A stretch of 36,502 nt of DNA from an uncultured Chlorobiaceae bacterium (GTDB lineage Bacteria; Bacteroidota; Chlorobiia; Chlorobiales; Chlorobiaceae): positions 1 through 36,502 of the forward strand of contig CAINOC010000019.1 in the NCBI GenBank assembly GCA_903851385.1, in the 5' to 3' direction. Within the stretch, counting starts at the first letter, position 1, and each line of letters starts with the position of its first letter. The notes beneath the pieces were generated by a model, which had not been told where the DNA came from, searched no databases, and saw only the letters and a list, made by a program, of their open reading frames with translations. The position numbers and the translations under genes were made by a program. Below are positions 1 through 8,578 of this stretch, in pieces.

Positions 1-513
1 AGGCTTGGGGATTCACAATGCCTGCCATTCGAGGACAATAGTTTTGACGTCGCGATCAACGAGTGCGCCGTTGGCATACCTGACGACTCACAGAAAGTGT
101 TGCATGAGATGGTCCGTGTGGTAAAACCGGGTGGCCGGATTCTGATTCATGAATCAACCTGGCGTGTCAGGCTTTCAAAAGAGGAAAAAGATGATTTTGC
201 CGAGCGGTATGGCACTACGCCCCTTGAGTTTGACGAGTGGCGGGCAATGCTCGAAAAAGCCGGTGTAAAAAATATCGTCTACGAATTCGAGCAGTGGTCA
301 AAGCCGGAAATGTTCTGGAAAATCCGGAAGGATCGCGATGTCAAACACTGGTTTTTCACGATGACAATTCCCGAAAAGCTGACAACCTTGAAAAGAATAT
401 TTGCCAGATACGGGCTGAACGGCGTTATTACCGTCATGAAAAATGAGCGGGTGTTTTACCGAACCGTATTGCAGGGGAAGCTGGGGTATGCACTGTTCAA
501 GGGAGAAAAATGA
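1..513 (+). CDS. Class I SAM-dependent methyltransferase, 3' part only
   Basis: The reading frame is open from the first base of the window, so the start and the N-terminal SAM-binding loop lie outside. The visible part begins with the strand-4 region of Methyltransf_11/UbiE-type enzymes (LPFEDNSFDVAIN) and continues with the usual post-motif region (LHEMVRVVKPGGRILI). These support methyl transfer from S-adenosylmethionine to a small molecule. The substrate cannot be told from this fragment. The C-terminal half (DEWRAMLEKAGVKN, then a basic stretch rich in F, W and K) is typical of this fold's substrate lid. A GTG at 97 is an internal codon and not the real start. Family call is secure; function is not. 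Confidence 0.8.
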   Translation, partial: RLGDSQCLPFEDNSFDVAINECAVGIPDDSQKVLHEMVRVVKPGGRILIHESTWRVRLSKEEKDDFAERYGTTPLEFDEWRAMLEKAGVKNIVYEFEQWSKPEMFWKIRKDRDVKHWFFTMTIPEKLTTLKRIFARYGLNGVITVMKNERVFYRTVLQGKLGYALFKGEK

Positions 514-689
514 AGTTGGGGGTTTTGGTTGCCTCCCTCTGGAAGATCAATAACCGTGCGTTGCAGATGGTAATTTGCAGCCTTGAATATCATCACCTAT
601 CCCCTTCTTCTGCTAACATAACTGAGGAAGGTAACTATGTCAAGTACAGTTAGTCGCGAACATCCCTTAGTCTTCCAAAAATGCGAAGA

Positions 690-1223
690 TTACACCAGAC
701 GGTCCTGCGCGAAATTTTGGTATTCTTGAAAGAGCTCCCACGTTTCAACATAGCCGAAGAAACCTAATGCCAAGGGCTGTCCTTCCATGGTAGATATAAT
801 CGTCCGAGCTTTCCACGATACGGGTAAAAGGCTTCTGTCGTACTCTCTAAATTCAAATCGGAAATTGTGTGAAAGGCAATTACGTATCATTCGAGCAAAT
901 GGATACCAAGGTTCTGCCTTGAAACGAAGGGCTTGTCCAGTGACTTTGCTGTAGTCTTGTATTAATTCAAACGATTCTTTGATAAGCGATCGAATTTGTG
1001 AGGTGAGGAATTCATTTATTGCGATATCACGGTCATTTGTATTTCTGAGTAAATTAGCAACTTGGTCAAATTCGACAGTATAGGGACCGAATACTGCGTT
1101 ATTATTTTCAAGAATGGGATACGCTTCTATCGATCCAAATAGAGATATCGCCGCAAGCCCAAGTATGTAGTTGTTCTTAGCGTTCTCGAGCTGGCTAATA
1201 AGTTCTGGCTTCGTCATCTGCAT
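690..1223 (-). CDS. Small HEPN-motif protein (putative RNase-type effector)
   Basis: A 177-residue soluble, mostly helical protein with no signal peptide. Residues 114-119 read R-N-C-L-S-H, which fits the RX4-6H catalytic signature of HEPN ribonucleases, with the usual polar residue (N) directly after the arginine. HEPN proteins are frequent toxins or effectors in anti-phage and toxin-antitoxin systems. No MNT nucleotidyltransferase partner is adjacent; the neighbours are a RelE/ParE-type pair and a DprA/RecQ-PRTase pair, so it lies in a defence-like cluster. Its 3' end comes close to a short, well-signalled start codon on the opposite strand at 637, perhaps the remnant of an interrupted gene. 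The HEPN assignment rests on one motif plus helical character and needs a profile search; otherwise the protein is hypothetical. Confidence 0.6.
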   Translation of the reverse strand: MQMTKPELISQLENAKNNYILGLAAISLFGSIEAYPILENNNAVFGPYTVEFDQVANLLRNTNDRDIAINEFLTSQIRSLIKESFELIQDYSKVTGQALRFKAEPWYPFARMIRNCLSHNFRFEFREYDRSLLPVSWKARTIISTMEGQPLALGFFGYVETWELFQEYQNFAQDRLV

Positions 1224-1478
1224 CGTTCCTTATTGAGTCCTCTATGAATAATTATACCGATCAACCATCTTTTGGAAAATTAGACATTTTCTTTCCGTTT
1301 AAAAAAATTTCTGATTGAATCGCAACCAGCAATTTAGCTATACCCTTTTTTCAATTTCATCCTCCCCACCATCAGCACGCGCATATCACCTATGTAACTC
1401 ATCGCATACATTTTTCAGCATTTCCGCGCACAAAATACCCACAAGAAAACGAACATCTTAGTTGACATATTCCGCTTA

Positions 1479-1563
1479 TACAAGATTGGGTTGGTGCAAG
1501 ATGGATCCCTCAAGGGAGTTCGGGATGACTGGGGGCGGAGTTTGGGGTGACAAGGGGGCGGGG
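1479..1563 (+). repeat. Degenerate dispersed repeat, copy 1
   Basis: It begins with the 18-mer TACAAGATTGGGTTGGTG (1479-1496) and runs into a G-rich tract with GATCCCTCA and GGGATGAC elements. The same 18-mer and a similar tract recur in the same orientation at 2244. The two copies flank the toxin-antitoxin pair. The rest of the gene-free stretch 1224-1592 shows no further gene or structure that I can support. Confidence 0.6.
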
Positions 1564-1592
1564 GCCCTCGCCGGTATTACAGGTTATTGATA

Positions 1593-1862
1593 CTATTCTT
1601 TTGATTTCGATTTGATCAGTTCTTCATAATGTTGATGTGAACCTATCCAAAACCATACAAGACCTTCCGTTCTTTCTTTTGCTAGCGCGCGGTAACGTAA
1701 TCCGATGCGGACTGACCAGAAATTACCGACCTTTTTTAATCGTACAGATGGATGGCGAGGGTTACTTCGAAGTAACTCAAAATTTTTATCAGCTAAAATT
1801 CGGATATCCTTAGGAAGTTGTTGGTAATAAAACCAAAATTCTGAAATGGTAAAATGATTCAC
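1593..1862 (-). CDS. RelE/ParE-superfamily type II toxin
   Basis: An 89-residue basic protein with the RelE/ParE/HigB fold layout: two N-terminal helices (LPKDIRILADKNFELLRSNP), a beta segment VGNFWSVRIGLRYRAL carrying the conserved R and Y residues, and a C-terminal strand GLVWFWIGSHQHYEELI. Toxins of this family cleave mRNA at the ribosome or inhibit gyrase; the sequence does not say which. It follows the antitoxin gene with a 4-bp ATGA overlap, the standard arrangement for a coupled antitoxin-toxin operon. It sits between two direct repeats. Family is clear, target unknown. Confidence 0.85.
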   Translation of the reverse strand: MNHFTISEFWFYYQQLPKDIRILADKNFELLRSNPRHPSVRLKKVGNFWSVRIGLRYRALAKERTEGLVWFWIGSHQHYEELIKSKSKE

Positions 1863-2059
1863 AGCGGTTTTGTGCGACCGGCAATAAACTCACTGTCGGC
1901 GTATTCTCCCAGGGTATCCAGTCGGCCTGATACTATATCGTTTTCAATTTTTTTATCCCACTGGTCAGCCATAAACTCCTCAAACCATTCAGCAAACTGA
2001 AACAGTTGATCCGGAGAGAGTTTTGAAACGGTCGATATAAGCTCTTGAGTGTTCATCAT
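1859..2059 (-). CDS. Type II antitoxin partner of the RelE/ParE-like toxin
   Basis: A small acidic protein of about 66 residues (MMNTQELISTVSKL...) encoded directly upstream of the toxin and overlapping it by 4 bp. The N-terminal helix pair (SPDQLFQFAEWFEEFMADQWD) and an extended C-terminal tail ending in GRTKPL resemble small antitoxins that wrap a RelE/ParE toxin. The frame stays open to an ATG at 2167, but the upstream residues are Cys- and Tyr-rich and do not look like the family. The double ATG at 2059/2056, with a GAAGAA-type ribosome site upstream, is preferred. It likely also represses its own promoter, although I see no clear operator. Assignment is from position and size more than from a motif. 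Confidence 0.7.
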   Translation of the reverse strand: MMNTQELISTVSKLSPDQLFQFAEWFEEFMADQWDKKIENDIVSGRLDTLGEYADSEFIAGRTKPL

Positions 2060-2243
2060 AATTGTGTTCTTCAAATTAGCCACAATCATTCCTGTGGTTA
2101 TGTATCGCCTGCTCGAAAAGCAGTAAATTAACCGAAGTATAAGCATTTCTTCGAGAAAAAAGTTCATAAGCTCCCTGTTACTGTATAAATATTTTTATCT
2201 GAATTGGCTGGTAAAAAAAGCAGAATAGGAGCCATGGGACTGA

Positions 2244-2340
2244 TACAAGATTGGGTTGGTGGTGAGAGATCCCTCACTGCGTTTCGTGATGACAAGGGAG
2301 TGGGGTTTCGAAATGACAGGGGACAGAGTTCGGGATCAGG
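2244..2340 (+). repeat. Degenerate dispersed repeat, copy 2
   Basis: Repeats the 18-mer of 1479-1496 exactly (2244-2261), then a diverged tract with GAGATCCCTCACTGCG, GATGACAAGGG and AAATGACAGGGG units. Direct orientation relative to copy 1, about 765 bp away, with the toxin-antitoxin pair between. It contains an open frame from 2204 to 2467 that is repeat-derived and overlaps the 3' end of the DprA-like gene, so I do not call it a gene. Confidence 0.6.
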
Positions 2341-2393
2341 AGCTTACAGAAACGTCAGCCTGGAATTTCTTGATGGCTTCCTAGCGCCAAATG

Positions 2394-3392
2394 CTATTGA
2401 TCTTCATTTAAAAATAAGCCGAGACTCACCTGCTTCTTTGCTGGTATCGGTGAGTGAGAAGTATTAAAGACTGCATGAAACGCATCAGGAGATTGAGGTT
2501 CGGGCCATGGCAGTGCTCCCTTTGAACGCAAGGCATCGAGACCACTTGATGGAGCTCCGGTTGATCGCACATAGAGAGGAACCAGCCTGAGCTTGTCAAG
2601 TTGTTCAGTTGCACCAGCCCATGTACCGCCCTTATTGATATCAGAACTTACAACCAACGAGACATCGGCCAAGGCATAGATCAACTTATTTCGCTGCATG
2701 GCATGGCCAACATTAAAACCTGCATTTGGGTCATAGGGCGAAATCAGAACCAGCTGGCCGTCGATAAGCTGATTGCGATGTTCACGATTCATTATTGTCT
2801 TTTCAAGGCGGTCAGCAAAAACACCGCTGACCCTGCCGCCAGCTTCAAGCGCGCCACGCATGGCTGCCTGATCGATACCTTTAGCTCCACCAGAAATTAC
2901 AGTTCTGCCTGCACGAGCAGCAAGTTGACCAATTGCCATAGCATATTCAATAAGCTCATTATCCGCCGCCCGTGATCCAACCACAGCAAGACCACCGGTT
3001 TCCAGCAAATTGATATCTCCGCAACCGTAAAGTACCGCAGGCGCACCTTCCCGCAATCGCACCTTAATACGACGGGGATATGCAGCATCGGCACGGCTAA
3101 CCACCCAAATTGCACGAGCCTGCCATTGCTCAACAACCTGGCTAAGCAAAAACCCCCGCCCAAGAAGGCTTTGCATACGTTTTTCATCAACAACGTCCTG
3201 GCATGCGCGATACAGCTGTTCCGCGTCTGGAGACAACAGGTCAGCTGGTTCGCGCTGCATAGCATGGAGATGACGAGCCAGCCGATTGTATTCACTAGGC
3301 GTCAGCAGATCAGGCAAAGAGCTTCCATGGCCTGCAATCAAGGGCGCTGTCAGCAGGAGAATGGCTTTTGTATTCGAAGAAAGTTTCTGCAT
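2394..3392 (-). CDS. DprA/Smf-family protein paired with RecQ-PRTase (ShosA-like?)
   Basis: 332 residues. The N-terminal 100 residues are helical and poorly conserved. Residues 105-290 form a DprA-type Rossmann domain: [23 protein letters not shown] (137-141), the loop SGGAKGID (167-174), [10 protein letters not shown] (234-243) and [12 protein letters not shown] (254-265). Canonical DprA loads RecA on single-stranded DNA during transformation. This copy differs: it has its own N-terminus, lacks the usual C-terminal winged helix, and starts 2 bp after the stop of the helicase-PRTase gene (TAA-CG-ATG), so the two are co-translated. A DprA homologue (ShosA) neutralises a PRTase toxin (ShosT) in the ShosTA system, which suggests an antitoxin or regulator role here. 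The family is certain; the role is inferred. Confidence 0.85.
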   Translation of the reverse strand: MQKLSSNTKAILLLTAPLIAGHGSSLPDLLTPSEYNRLARHLHAMQREPADLLSPDAEQLYRACQDVVDEKRMQSLLGRGFLLSQVVEQWQARAIWVVSRADAAYPRRIKVRLREGAPAVLYGCGDINLLETGGLAVVGSRAADNELIEYAMAIGQLAARAGRTVISGGAKGIDQAAMRGALEAGGRVSGVFADRLEKTIMNREHRNQLIDGQLVLISPYDPNAGFNVGHAMQRNKLIYALADVSLVVSSDINKGGTWAGATEQLDKLRLVPLYVRSTGAPSSGLDALRSKGALPWPEPQSPDAFHAVFNTSHSPIPAKKQVSLGLFLNEDQ

Positions 3393-3394
3393 CG

Positions 3395-5470
3395 TTATTC
3401 ATGTCCTGATTGGGCAAGTGCTATTGGCCAAACCTCACCGCTTCCATATTTTCTCAAAAGCCATGCTGATACCGTCAATGTCCAGCGAGAATCGACCAGA
3501 TCATCAACCAGAAGCACCGGACCTTCCGGTAGTTTTTTTACATTGACAGCGATTGACCCGTCAATGTTCCATGCCTGTTGCGTACTGTTTGCCATGGTTT
3601 TCTGCTCGGGCCTGTTGCTTGTCTTTATTAGCACCATGTGGAATGGCAAACCCAGAGCAACAGCAAGACGTTTTGCAAAATCAGGAACAAGATCAGGGTG
3701 TCGCAGCGATGGAACACAAGTTACCCATTTTGGTGCTGGTTCTGGATTCCATGTGTAGATCATAGCAACACAAGCTTTAACCAAAGCGTCTGAAAAAAAG
3801 TTGTCATGGTACTTGCCTTGTCGGACAAATCCTCCCCATCCAGCATCACCCCAAACACAAAGCGCCTTGCCGGGTTGAGACTTTAAATCAAAAGAAATTT
3901 TTCCTTTAACTTGAAATTGTGGCATACCACCAGCAGGCCACTGAAGTCTTGGTTCGATGGGTAAACTGGTGCGCCGTAAAAAAGCGACCGCCTCCAGAAC
4001 AAGACCCTCATCAACGTCTAAAGGTAACTGTGGCAATAATGGAAAACTAACAGTTTTCGGTTCGCCATCAAGTGCCTGAATAAGAAACCCCATGTGTTCA
4101 GCAAACGGCAATTTGATATAATCCTGCATTTGTCGTTGTTCATCACGACGTAACGCGGTAAGTCGATCCGCTCGATCCCAAAAACCTTCACCAAGTTTTG
4201 CTGCTGTCAATTGCCACTTGCTCCCTTGCTTTGCAACAGGTGCAGGTGATTCCAAAGAGAGTAAATCAATAGTCTTTTGGATACGTCCTTGCGTAAGATT
4301 CACCTTTCCCATAAGTTCGGGAACCGATAATCCTGCAGGCTCATTTTCAAGCGCATCAATAACATCGGCTACATCCTGTCGAGTCGGAAAAGCGCTGTTG
4401 ATAAACCAGTCAGTTATATCTGTCTCTTCTTTACCACTCAGCAAAATGCCATAAGCCGAATCCAAAGCACGACCTGCACGTCCAACCTGCTGATAGTAAG
4501 CAACAACCGATCCTGGCATCTGATAATGGATTACAAATGCCAGATCCGGCTTATCGAAGCCCATCCCCAATGCGGAAGTTGCTACAAGAGCTTTTACTTG
4601 ATTATGAAGCAGTGCCTGCTCAAACTCTGGTCGGCGATCACCAGTTTCGCCCGTATAGGCTTCAACAATGAGACCTCTGCTTTTCAGCCAGTTTGCAACC
4701 ATATTTGCATCACGCACAGTAAGCGTATAAATGATTCCGTGACCTTGAAGAGTAGCAAGCTGTTCTGCAAGCCAGGCAAGGCGCTGGGCTTGATCAGGTA
4801 AAGATATGGTTTGCAGAGTCAGTGAAGGACGATTCAGATCACCGCGAAATACCTCTAAATGTGGGCCAAGCACTTCCGAGAGATCATCCATTACTCGATT
4901 GTTTGCGGTGGCTGTAGTTGCCAGAAGTCGCAGATTTGGTGGTAAAGTTTTAACAATCCGCTCAAGCAATCGATAGTGAGGGCGAAAGTCGTGGCCCCAG
5001 TCAGAAATACAATGAGCTTCGTCAATAACCAGCATCGAAATCTGTGCAGCAAAACGAGCCAGAACATTGGAACGAAAGCGTTCATTTGCAAGCCGCTCAG
5101 GCGAAATGATCAAAATATCAATCTCATTGCGACCGATACTCGCTTCGACTGCAACCCAGTCATCAGGATTGTCAGAATTAATCGTAGCGGCACGCACACC
5201 CATCCGTTCTGCCGCCTCAATCTGGTTTCGCATCAATGCAAGTAGGGGCGAAACCAGCAGAGCTGGGCCATTTCCCTCTTCACGAAGCAACTTGGTGGCA
5301 ATAAAATAGACAAAACTCTTACCCCAGCCAGTCTTCTGGACAACGAGCAATCGCCCTCGGCCTTCAGCGATGTAACGAATTGCATCCTCCTGGCTTTCAC
5401 GGAAAACCGCATCGGGATAACCAGAACCAATCCGAAGAAGCTCTAACGCTCTTGAAAAATTATATCTCAT
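3395..5470 (-). CDS. RecQ-family DNA helicase fused to a ComF-like phosphoribosyltransferase
   Basis: 691 residues. Residues 1-345 are a RecQ-type superfamily 2 helicase: Walker A QKTGWGKS (45-52, instead of the usual PTGGGKS), DEAH box (150-153) in [24 protein letters not shown] (185-189) and the arginine-finger motif QQVGRAGR (327-334). Residues 345-500 hold a winged-helix-like segment; the region where RecQ has its zinc cysteines (444-465) has none, and no HRDC domain is seen. Residues 535-685 resemble ComF/PRTases: [20 protein letters not shown], then the PRPP-binding motif [14 protein letters not shown] (652-665). First gene of a two-gene unit with the DprA-like protein. Probably unwinds DNA and couples this to a nucleotide or PRPP reaction; a defence or toxin function is inferred from the ShosTA parallel. 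The start ATG follows an AGAGAGAG site. Confidence 0.88.
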   Translation of the reverse strand: MRYNFSRALELLRIGSGYPDAVFRESQEDAIRYIAEGRGRLLVVQKTGWGKSFVYFIATKLLREEGNGPALLVSPLLALMRNQIEAAERMGVRAATINSDNPDDWVAVEASIGRNEIDILIISPERLANERFRSNVLARFAAQISMLVIDEAHCISDWGHDFRPHYRLLERIVKTLPPNLRLLATTATANNRVMDDLSEVLGPHLEVFRGDLNRPSLTLQTISLPDQAQRLAWLAEQLATLQGHGIIYTLTVRDANMVANWLKSRGLIVEAYTGETGDRRPEFEQALLHNQVKALVATSALGMGFDKPDLAFVIHYQMPGSVVAYYQQVGRAGRALDSAYGILLSGKEETDITDWFINSAFPTRQDVADVIDALENEPAGLSVPELMGKVNLTQGRIQKTIDLLSLESPAPVAKQGSKWQLTAAKLGEGFWDRADRLTALRRDEQRQMQDYIKLPFAEHMGFLIQALDGEPKTVSFPLLPQLPLDVDEGLVLEAVAFLRRTSLPIEPRLQWPAGGMPQFQVKGKISFDLKSQPGKALCVWGDAGWGGFVRQGKYHDNFFSDALVKACVAMIYTWNPEPAPKWVTCVPSLRHPDLVPDFAKRLAVALGLPFHMVLIKTSNRPEQKTMANSTQQAWNIDGSIAVNVKKLPEGPVLLVDDLVDSRWTLTVSAWLLRKYGSGEVWPIALAQSGHE

Positions 5471-6000
5471 TTGCTCTCTCTGTCAACCTTCATTATAAAA
5501 ATTGGTCGAATCTCCGGTACTACCTGCCTTGCTGATTCAAGTTTTTTTGCCACTCGGTAATAAAATTATCCTAGTTGGGAGCAGCGAGACACTGGAATTG
5601 TTAACTAGTAAGGTCAAATACCGCTAAATATACAAATATATTACACTATCCTAACCAATATATGGGAACCTCAATTGCTGAGATAAAAAATGGAAGGGAA
5701 ACTTTACCTGCAGACAGAAAAGAGCTATCCTCTCAGGACAACTTTAGTTTTGTTGAGGTTCAGGAATCACCCCAACCTACATATGCGTACCTCTATTTAT
5801 TCGTGAGATAAATTTTTTTAATGCATCCCATTTGAATAAATAGTGGTGCCCTTATGGAGAATATTCCTCACTTTGCGAAGAATATTCTCTATAACTTACC
5901 ATACTTGCATTCCTTAGCTCAATAGAAGCGGCATGTGCGGTGAATGGCACGCTTTATGTTAGAATAGATGTAGATCGACAACTTATCGTTACGAAATCCT
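5471..6000. other. Gene-free divergent intergenic region
   Basis: About 530 AT-rich bases between the divergent helicase and copper-export genes, expected to hold both promoters. Apart from the inverted repeat at 5857-5889, I see no coding frame, RNA gene or clear hexamer-pair promoter. An open frame starting at 5940 only overlaps the channel gene in another frame. Confidence 0.5.
5857..5889. promoter_or_regulatory. Perfect inverted repeat, candidate operator of the copper operon
   Basis: GAGAATATTC (5857-5866) and its exact reverse complement GAATATTCTC (5880-5889) are separated by 13 bases. Each arm contains the self-complementary octamer GAATATTC, with about two helical turns between the arm centres, which fits a dimeric regulator better than a terminator. 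It lies about 110 bp upstream of the channel gene. No regulator gene lies nearby, so the binding protein is unknown. Confidence 0.45.
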
Positions 6001-7311
6001 ATGAAAAAGCGTCTGGTATTTGCCTTACTTATCCAGCTATCTCTGATCCCTGCACTCGCATGGTCGGTAGAGGTGAACGCTCAGGCGGAAGACATTGCGG
6101 CTCTTGTTACCACCGCTCTCACCAACAACCCCGAATTGAAGGCTTCAGAAGCTCGCTGGCAGATGTTTGCAAGTAAAGCGAAGCAGGCAAAGGCGCTGGA
6201 TGACCCGATGGTGATGTTCAGACTGCAGAACATGCTGACCAGAGAACCCGGAGTTTTTAACCTGGATCCCACATCCGCAAAGGTAGTCGGTATATCGCAG
6301 CAGCTCCCCTTCTGGGGAAAACGCGCTCTCAGAGAAAAAGTAGCTCTGAGTGAAGCAGAGTCGTACAAGTGGGCAATGGAAGAGCGCAAGCTTGAGTTGA
6401 CAAAAATGGTGAAGGAGAGCTACTACCAGCTTTGGGCCGTGAACAAGGTTCTCAATATCATTGACAAAAACCTGAAAATCCTCTCTAATTTTCTGACCAT
6501 TAACGAGCTGAAATACTCAGTCGGTCAGGGAGTGCAGCAGGACGTTTACAAGGCGGGTCTTGAAAAGTCAAAAATGCTCGACATGCAGATTACGCTGCAG
6601 CAGCAACGCAAAAGCCTGGAAGCCAACCTCAACTACCTTACCTATCGACAGGGCAATACACCGATCGGCACATTTCCGGATTTCACGCTCCCCCGCGTCG
6701 CCCTGTCGCGAGAACAACTGAACGAGGCCGCTCTCAATAATCGCCCTCAGGTGAAAAGTCTGGCGAGTCTCGTCAACAAGGCTCAAGCGGCCCGCAACCT
6801 GGCAAAAAAAGAGTCGTATCCTGATTTCAACCTCTCCGCAGAGTATATGTTCCGCGAACCCATAGCAACCGGCATGACCACCGACCCAGGCTACAACATG
6901 TTCAGCGTCGGCCTCTCCTTCAACCTGCCCATCCAGCAGCAGAAACGTCGGACAATGGTGGCGGAATCAACCTTTGAGACAAGCATGGCCACTGAAGAGC
7001 TCAATGCCTTTAAGAACTCCATCAGCTACACCATCAACGAAACCCTCGCCCAGCTTGACCGGAGACGTCAACAAGTGGAGCTTTACAGCGGAGGTATTAT
7101 CCCTCAGTCAGGACAATCACTGGAATCAGCACTCATAAGCTATAGGGTCAATAAGGTGGATTTTCTGACCCTTCTCGACAGCAGGATGAACCTCTTCAAC
7201 TATGAGCGGGAACTGTACGAGTCGAAGGCCGAATATATGATGAAGCTTGCTCAGCTTGAAGCTGTGGTGGGCAGTGAGGTGACAGGCCAGCACGAACATC
7301 CTAACAATTAA
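6001..7311 (+). CDS. cusC: TolC-family outer-membrane channel of a heavy-metal efflux pump (CusC-like)
   Basis: 436 residues with a signal peptide (MKKRLVFALLIQLSLIPALAWS). It has the duplicated helical-hairpin layout of TolC/OEP proteins: LVTTALTNNPELKASEARW near the N-terminus, LPFWGKR typical of metal-type channels, and long coiled stretches rich in Q, E, L and K. It should form the trimeric outer-membrane duct of a tripartite RND pump. First gene of the export operon; the CusB-like gene starts 19 bp after its stop. No convincing Shine-Dalgarno sequence precedes the ATG. The metal is inferred from the operon (cupredoxin and CopA), not from this protein. Confidence 0.88.
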   Translation: MKKRLVFALLIQLSLIPALAWSVEVNAQAEDIAALVTTALTNNPELKASEARWQMFASKAKQAKALDDPMVMFRLQNMLTREPGVFNLDPTSAKVVGISQQLPFWGKRALREKVALSEAESYKWAMEERKLELTKMVKESYYQLWAVNKVLNIIDKNLKILSNFLTINELKYSVGQGVQQDVYKAGLEKSKMLDMQITLQQQRKSLEANLNYLTYRQGNTPIGTFPDFTLPRVALSREQLNEAALNNRPQVKSLASLVNKAQAARNLAKKESYPDFNLSAEYMFREPIATGMTTDPGYNMFSVGLSFNLPIQQQKRRTMVAESTFETSMATEELNAFKNSISYTINETLAQLDRRRQQVELYSGGIIPQSGQSLESALISYRVNKVDFLTLLDSRMNLFNYERELYESKAEYMMKLAQLEAVVGSEVTGQHEHPNN

Positions 7312-7330
7312 CGATTCCAACCCAAGAGCC

Positions 7331-8578
7331 ATGGCACTGAACAAGAAATTCGTAATTCCTCTGGTGATTATTCTGCTTGCAATAGCTGCCGGTGGAGGTT
7401 GGTATCTATGGCAGAATAAAGAGGGCGGCAAGACAACTGATACAGCACATATCCACCAGCTCTATACCTGCTCCATGCATCCTTTTATCATAAAGGAGAA
7501 ACCCGGCCTGTGCCCGATATGCGGTATGGAACTGATCAAGAAAATTGATGCCGCTCCAAAAGGAGTCGCAGGAGAGCCAAAGAAGGCTGACAACAACGAG
7601 CAGGTTTCGCTGTCAGAGAAACAGCGCGTCATGGCCAATGTTGCTACGGCAGAGGCAAAAAATGAAACACTGAACAAGGAGATCAACGCTGTCGGCATTG
7701 TGCAGTACAATCAGTCGCGACAAGCCAAAGTCACCGCATGGATTGCAGGGCGCCTTGAAAAATTGAATGTCAACAGTGTCGGAGCCATAGTGAGTAAAGA
7801 GAAGCCGGTGGCTGAGATATACTCACCCGATCTTGTTGCTACACAGCAGGAGTACCTGCTAGCCCTGAAAAGTCGTGAACAGCTGAAAAACTCACCGATC
7901 GCCTCTATCTCCCAGAATGGTGAAGGGCTGGTGGCATCGGCCAGACAGCGTCTGCTGCTCTTCGGGGTCAAGGAGAGTCAGATTGCTGAACTTGAAAGAA
8001 GTGGCAAGCCAAATATCAGAATCCCGATCTATACTCCGTTTTCTGGCGTTGTGATTGAAAAAATGGTTCAACAGGGACAGTATGTCGCCATGGGTGAGGC
8101 TCTCTTCAACATTGCCGACCTCTCGAGCGTCTGGGTTGAAGTGGAGGTTTATGAGAATGAAGTTTCCAATATTCACTTAGGCCAGCAGGTGGAAATACGC
8201 TCACAGCCTTTCCCCGACAAACCTTCAACCGGACGGATAGCGTTTGTCTATCCTTTTCTCGATCCAAAAACCAGAACGGTCAAGGCGCGTATTGAACTGG
8301 CTAATCCAGGTATGAAACTGAAGCCTGAGATGTTTGTTAATGCGATCATCAGGGTGCCGCTCGCCCAGTCGATTGTTGTTCCTGCAACTGCTGTCATGAA
8401 TACAGGCAAGCGGCAGGTTGTGTGGGTGGAAAGCTCCCCAGGCATGTTTGAATCACGGACGGTTCAGCTCGGGCAGCAGTCGGGCGAAAAAGTTCAAATT
8501 TTATCAGGCCTCCAGCCTGGCGACAAGGTGGCAGTATCGGGAGGATACTTAATTGACTCTGAATCCCAACTGAAATGA
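7331..8578 (+). CDS. cusB: RND periplasmic adaptor with heavy-metal-binding domain (CusB-like)
   Basis: 415 residues. One N-terminal membrane anchor (residues 8-26) is followed by a heavy-metal-binding module, YTCSMHPFI...CPICGMEL, with C47, M49, H50, C61, C64 and M66 as candidate ligands. Then come the membrane-fusion-protein parts: lipoyl/hairpin (VTAWIAGRLEKLNVNSVGA, the tip YSPDLVATQQEYLLAL), beta-barrel (PIYTPFSGVVIEKMVQQGQYV) and membrane-proximal domains. In CusB-type adaptors such a module captures Cu(I)/Ag(I) and passes it to the pump. The stop overlaps the CusA start by 4 bp (ATGA), so the two are translationally coupled. Confidence 0.9.
   Translation: MALNKKFVIPLVIILLAIAAGGGWYLWQNKEGGKTTDTAHIHQLYTCSMHPFIIKEKPGLCPICGMELIKKIDAAPKGVAGEPKKADNNEQVSLSEKQRVMANVATAEAKNETLNKEINAVGIVQYNQSRQAKVTAWIAGRLEKLNVNSVGAIVSKEKPVAEIYSPDLVATQQEYLLALKSREQLKNSPIASISQNGEGLVASARQRLLLFGVKESQIAELERSGKPNIRIPIYTPFSGVVIEKMVQQGQYVAMGEALFNIADLSSVWVEVEVYENEVSNIHLGQQVEIRSQPFPDKPSTGRIAFVYPFLDPKTRTVKARIELANPGMKLKPEMFVNAIIRVPLAQSIVVPATAVMNTGKRQVVWVESSPGMFESRTVQLGQQSGEKVQILSGLQPGDKVAVSGGYLIDSESQLK

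Noticed and set aside
637-729. 30-codon frame (start MSSTVSREHPLVFQK) behind a good GAGGAAGG ribosome site
   Set aside because: Too short, and it overlaps the HEPN gene's 3' end on the opposite strand. It could be the remnant of an interrupted gene, but I cannot show this.
2204-2467. Open frame of 87 codons on the plus strand
   Set aside because: It is made of the degenerate dispersed repeat and overlaps the 3' end of the DprA-like gene; its composition is repeat-like and it matches no family.
3395-3765. Plus-strand open frames opposite the 3' end of the helicase-PRTase gene
   Set aside because: Antisense shadows of the PRTase coding region without start signals or family motifs.
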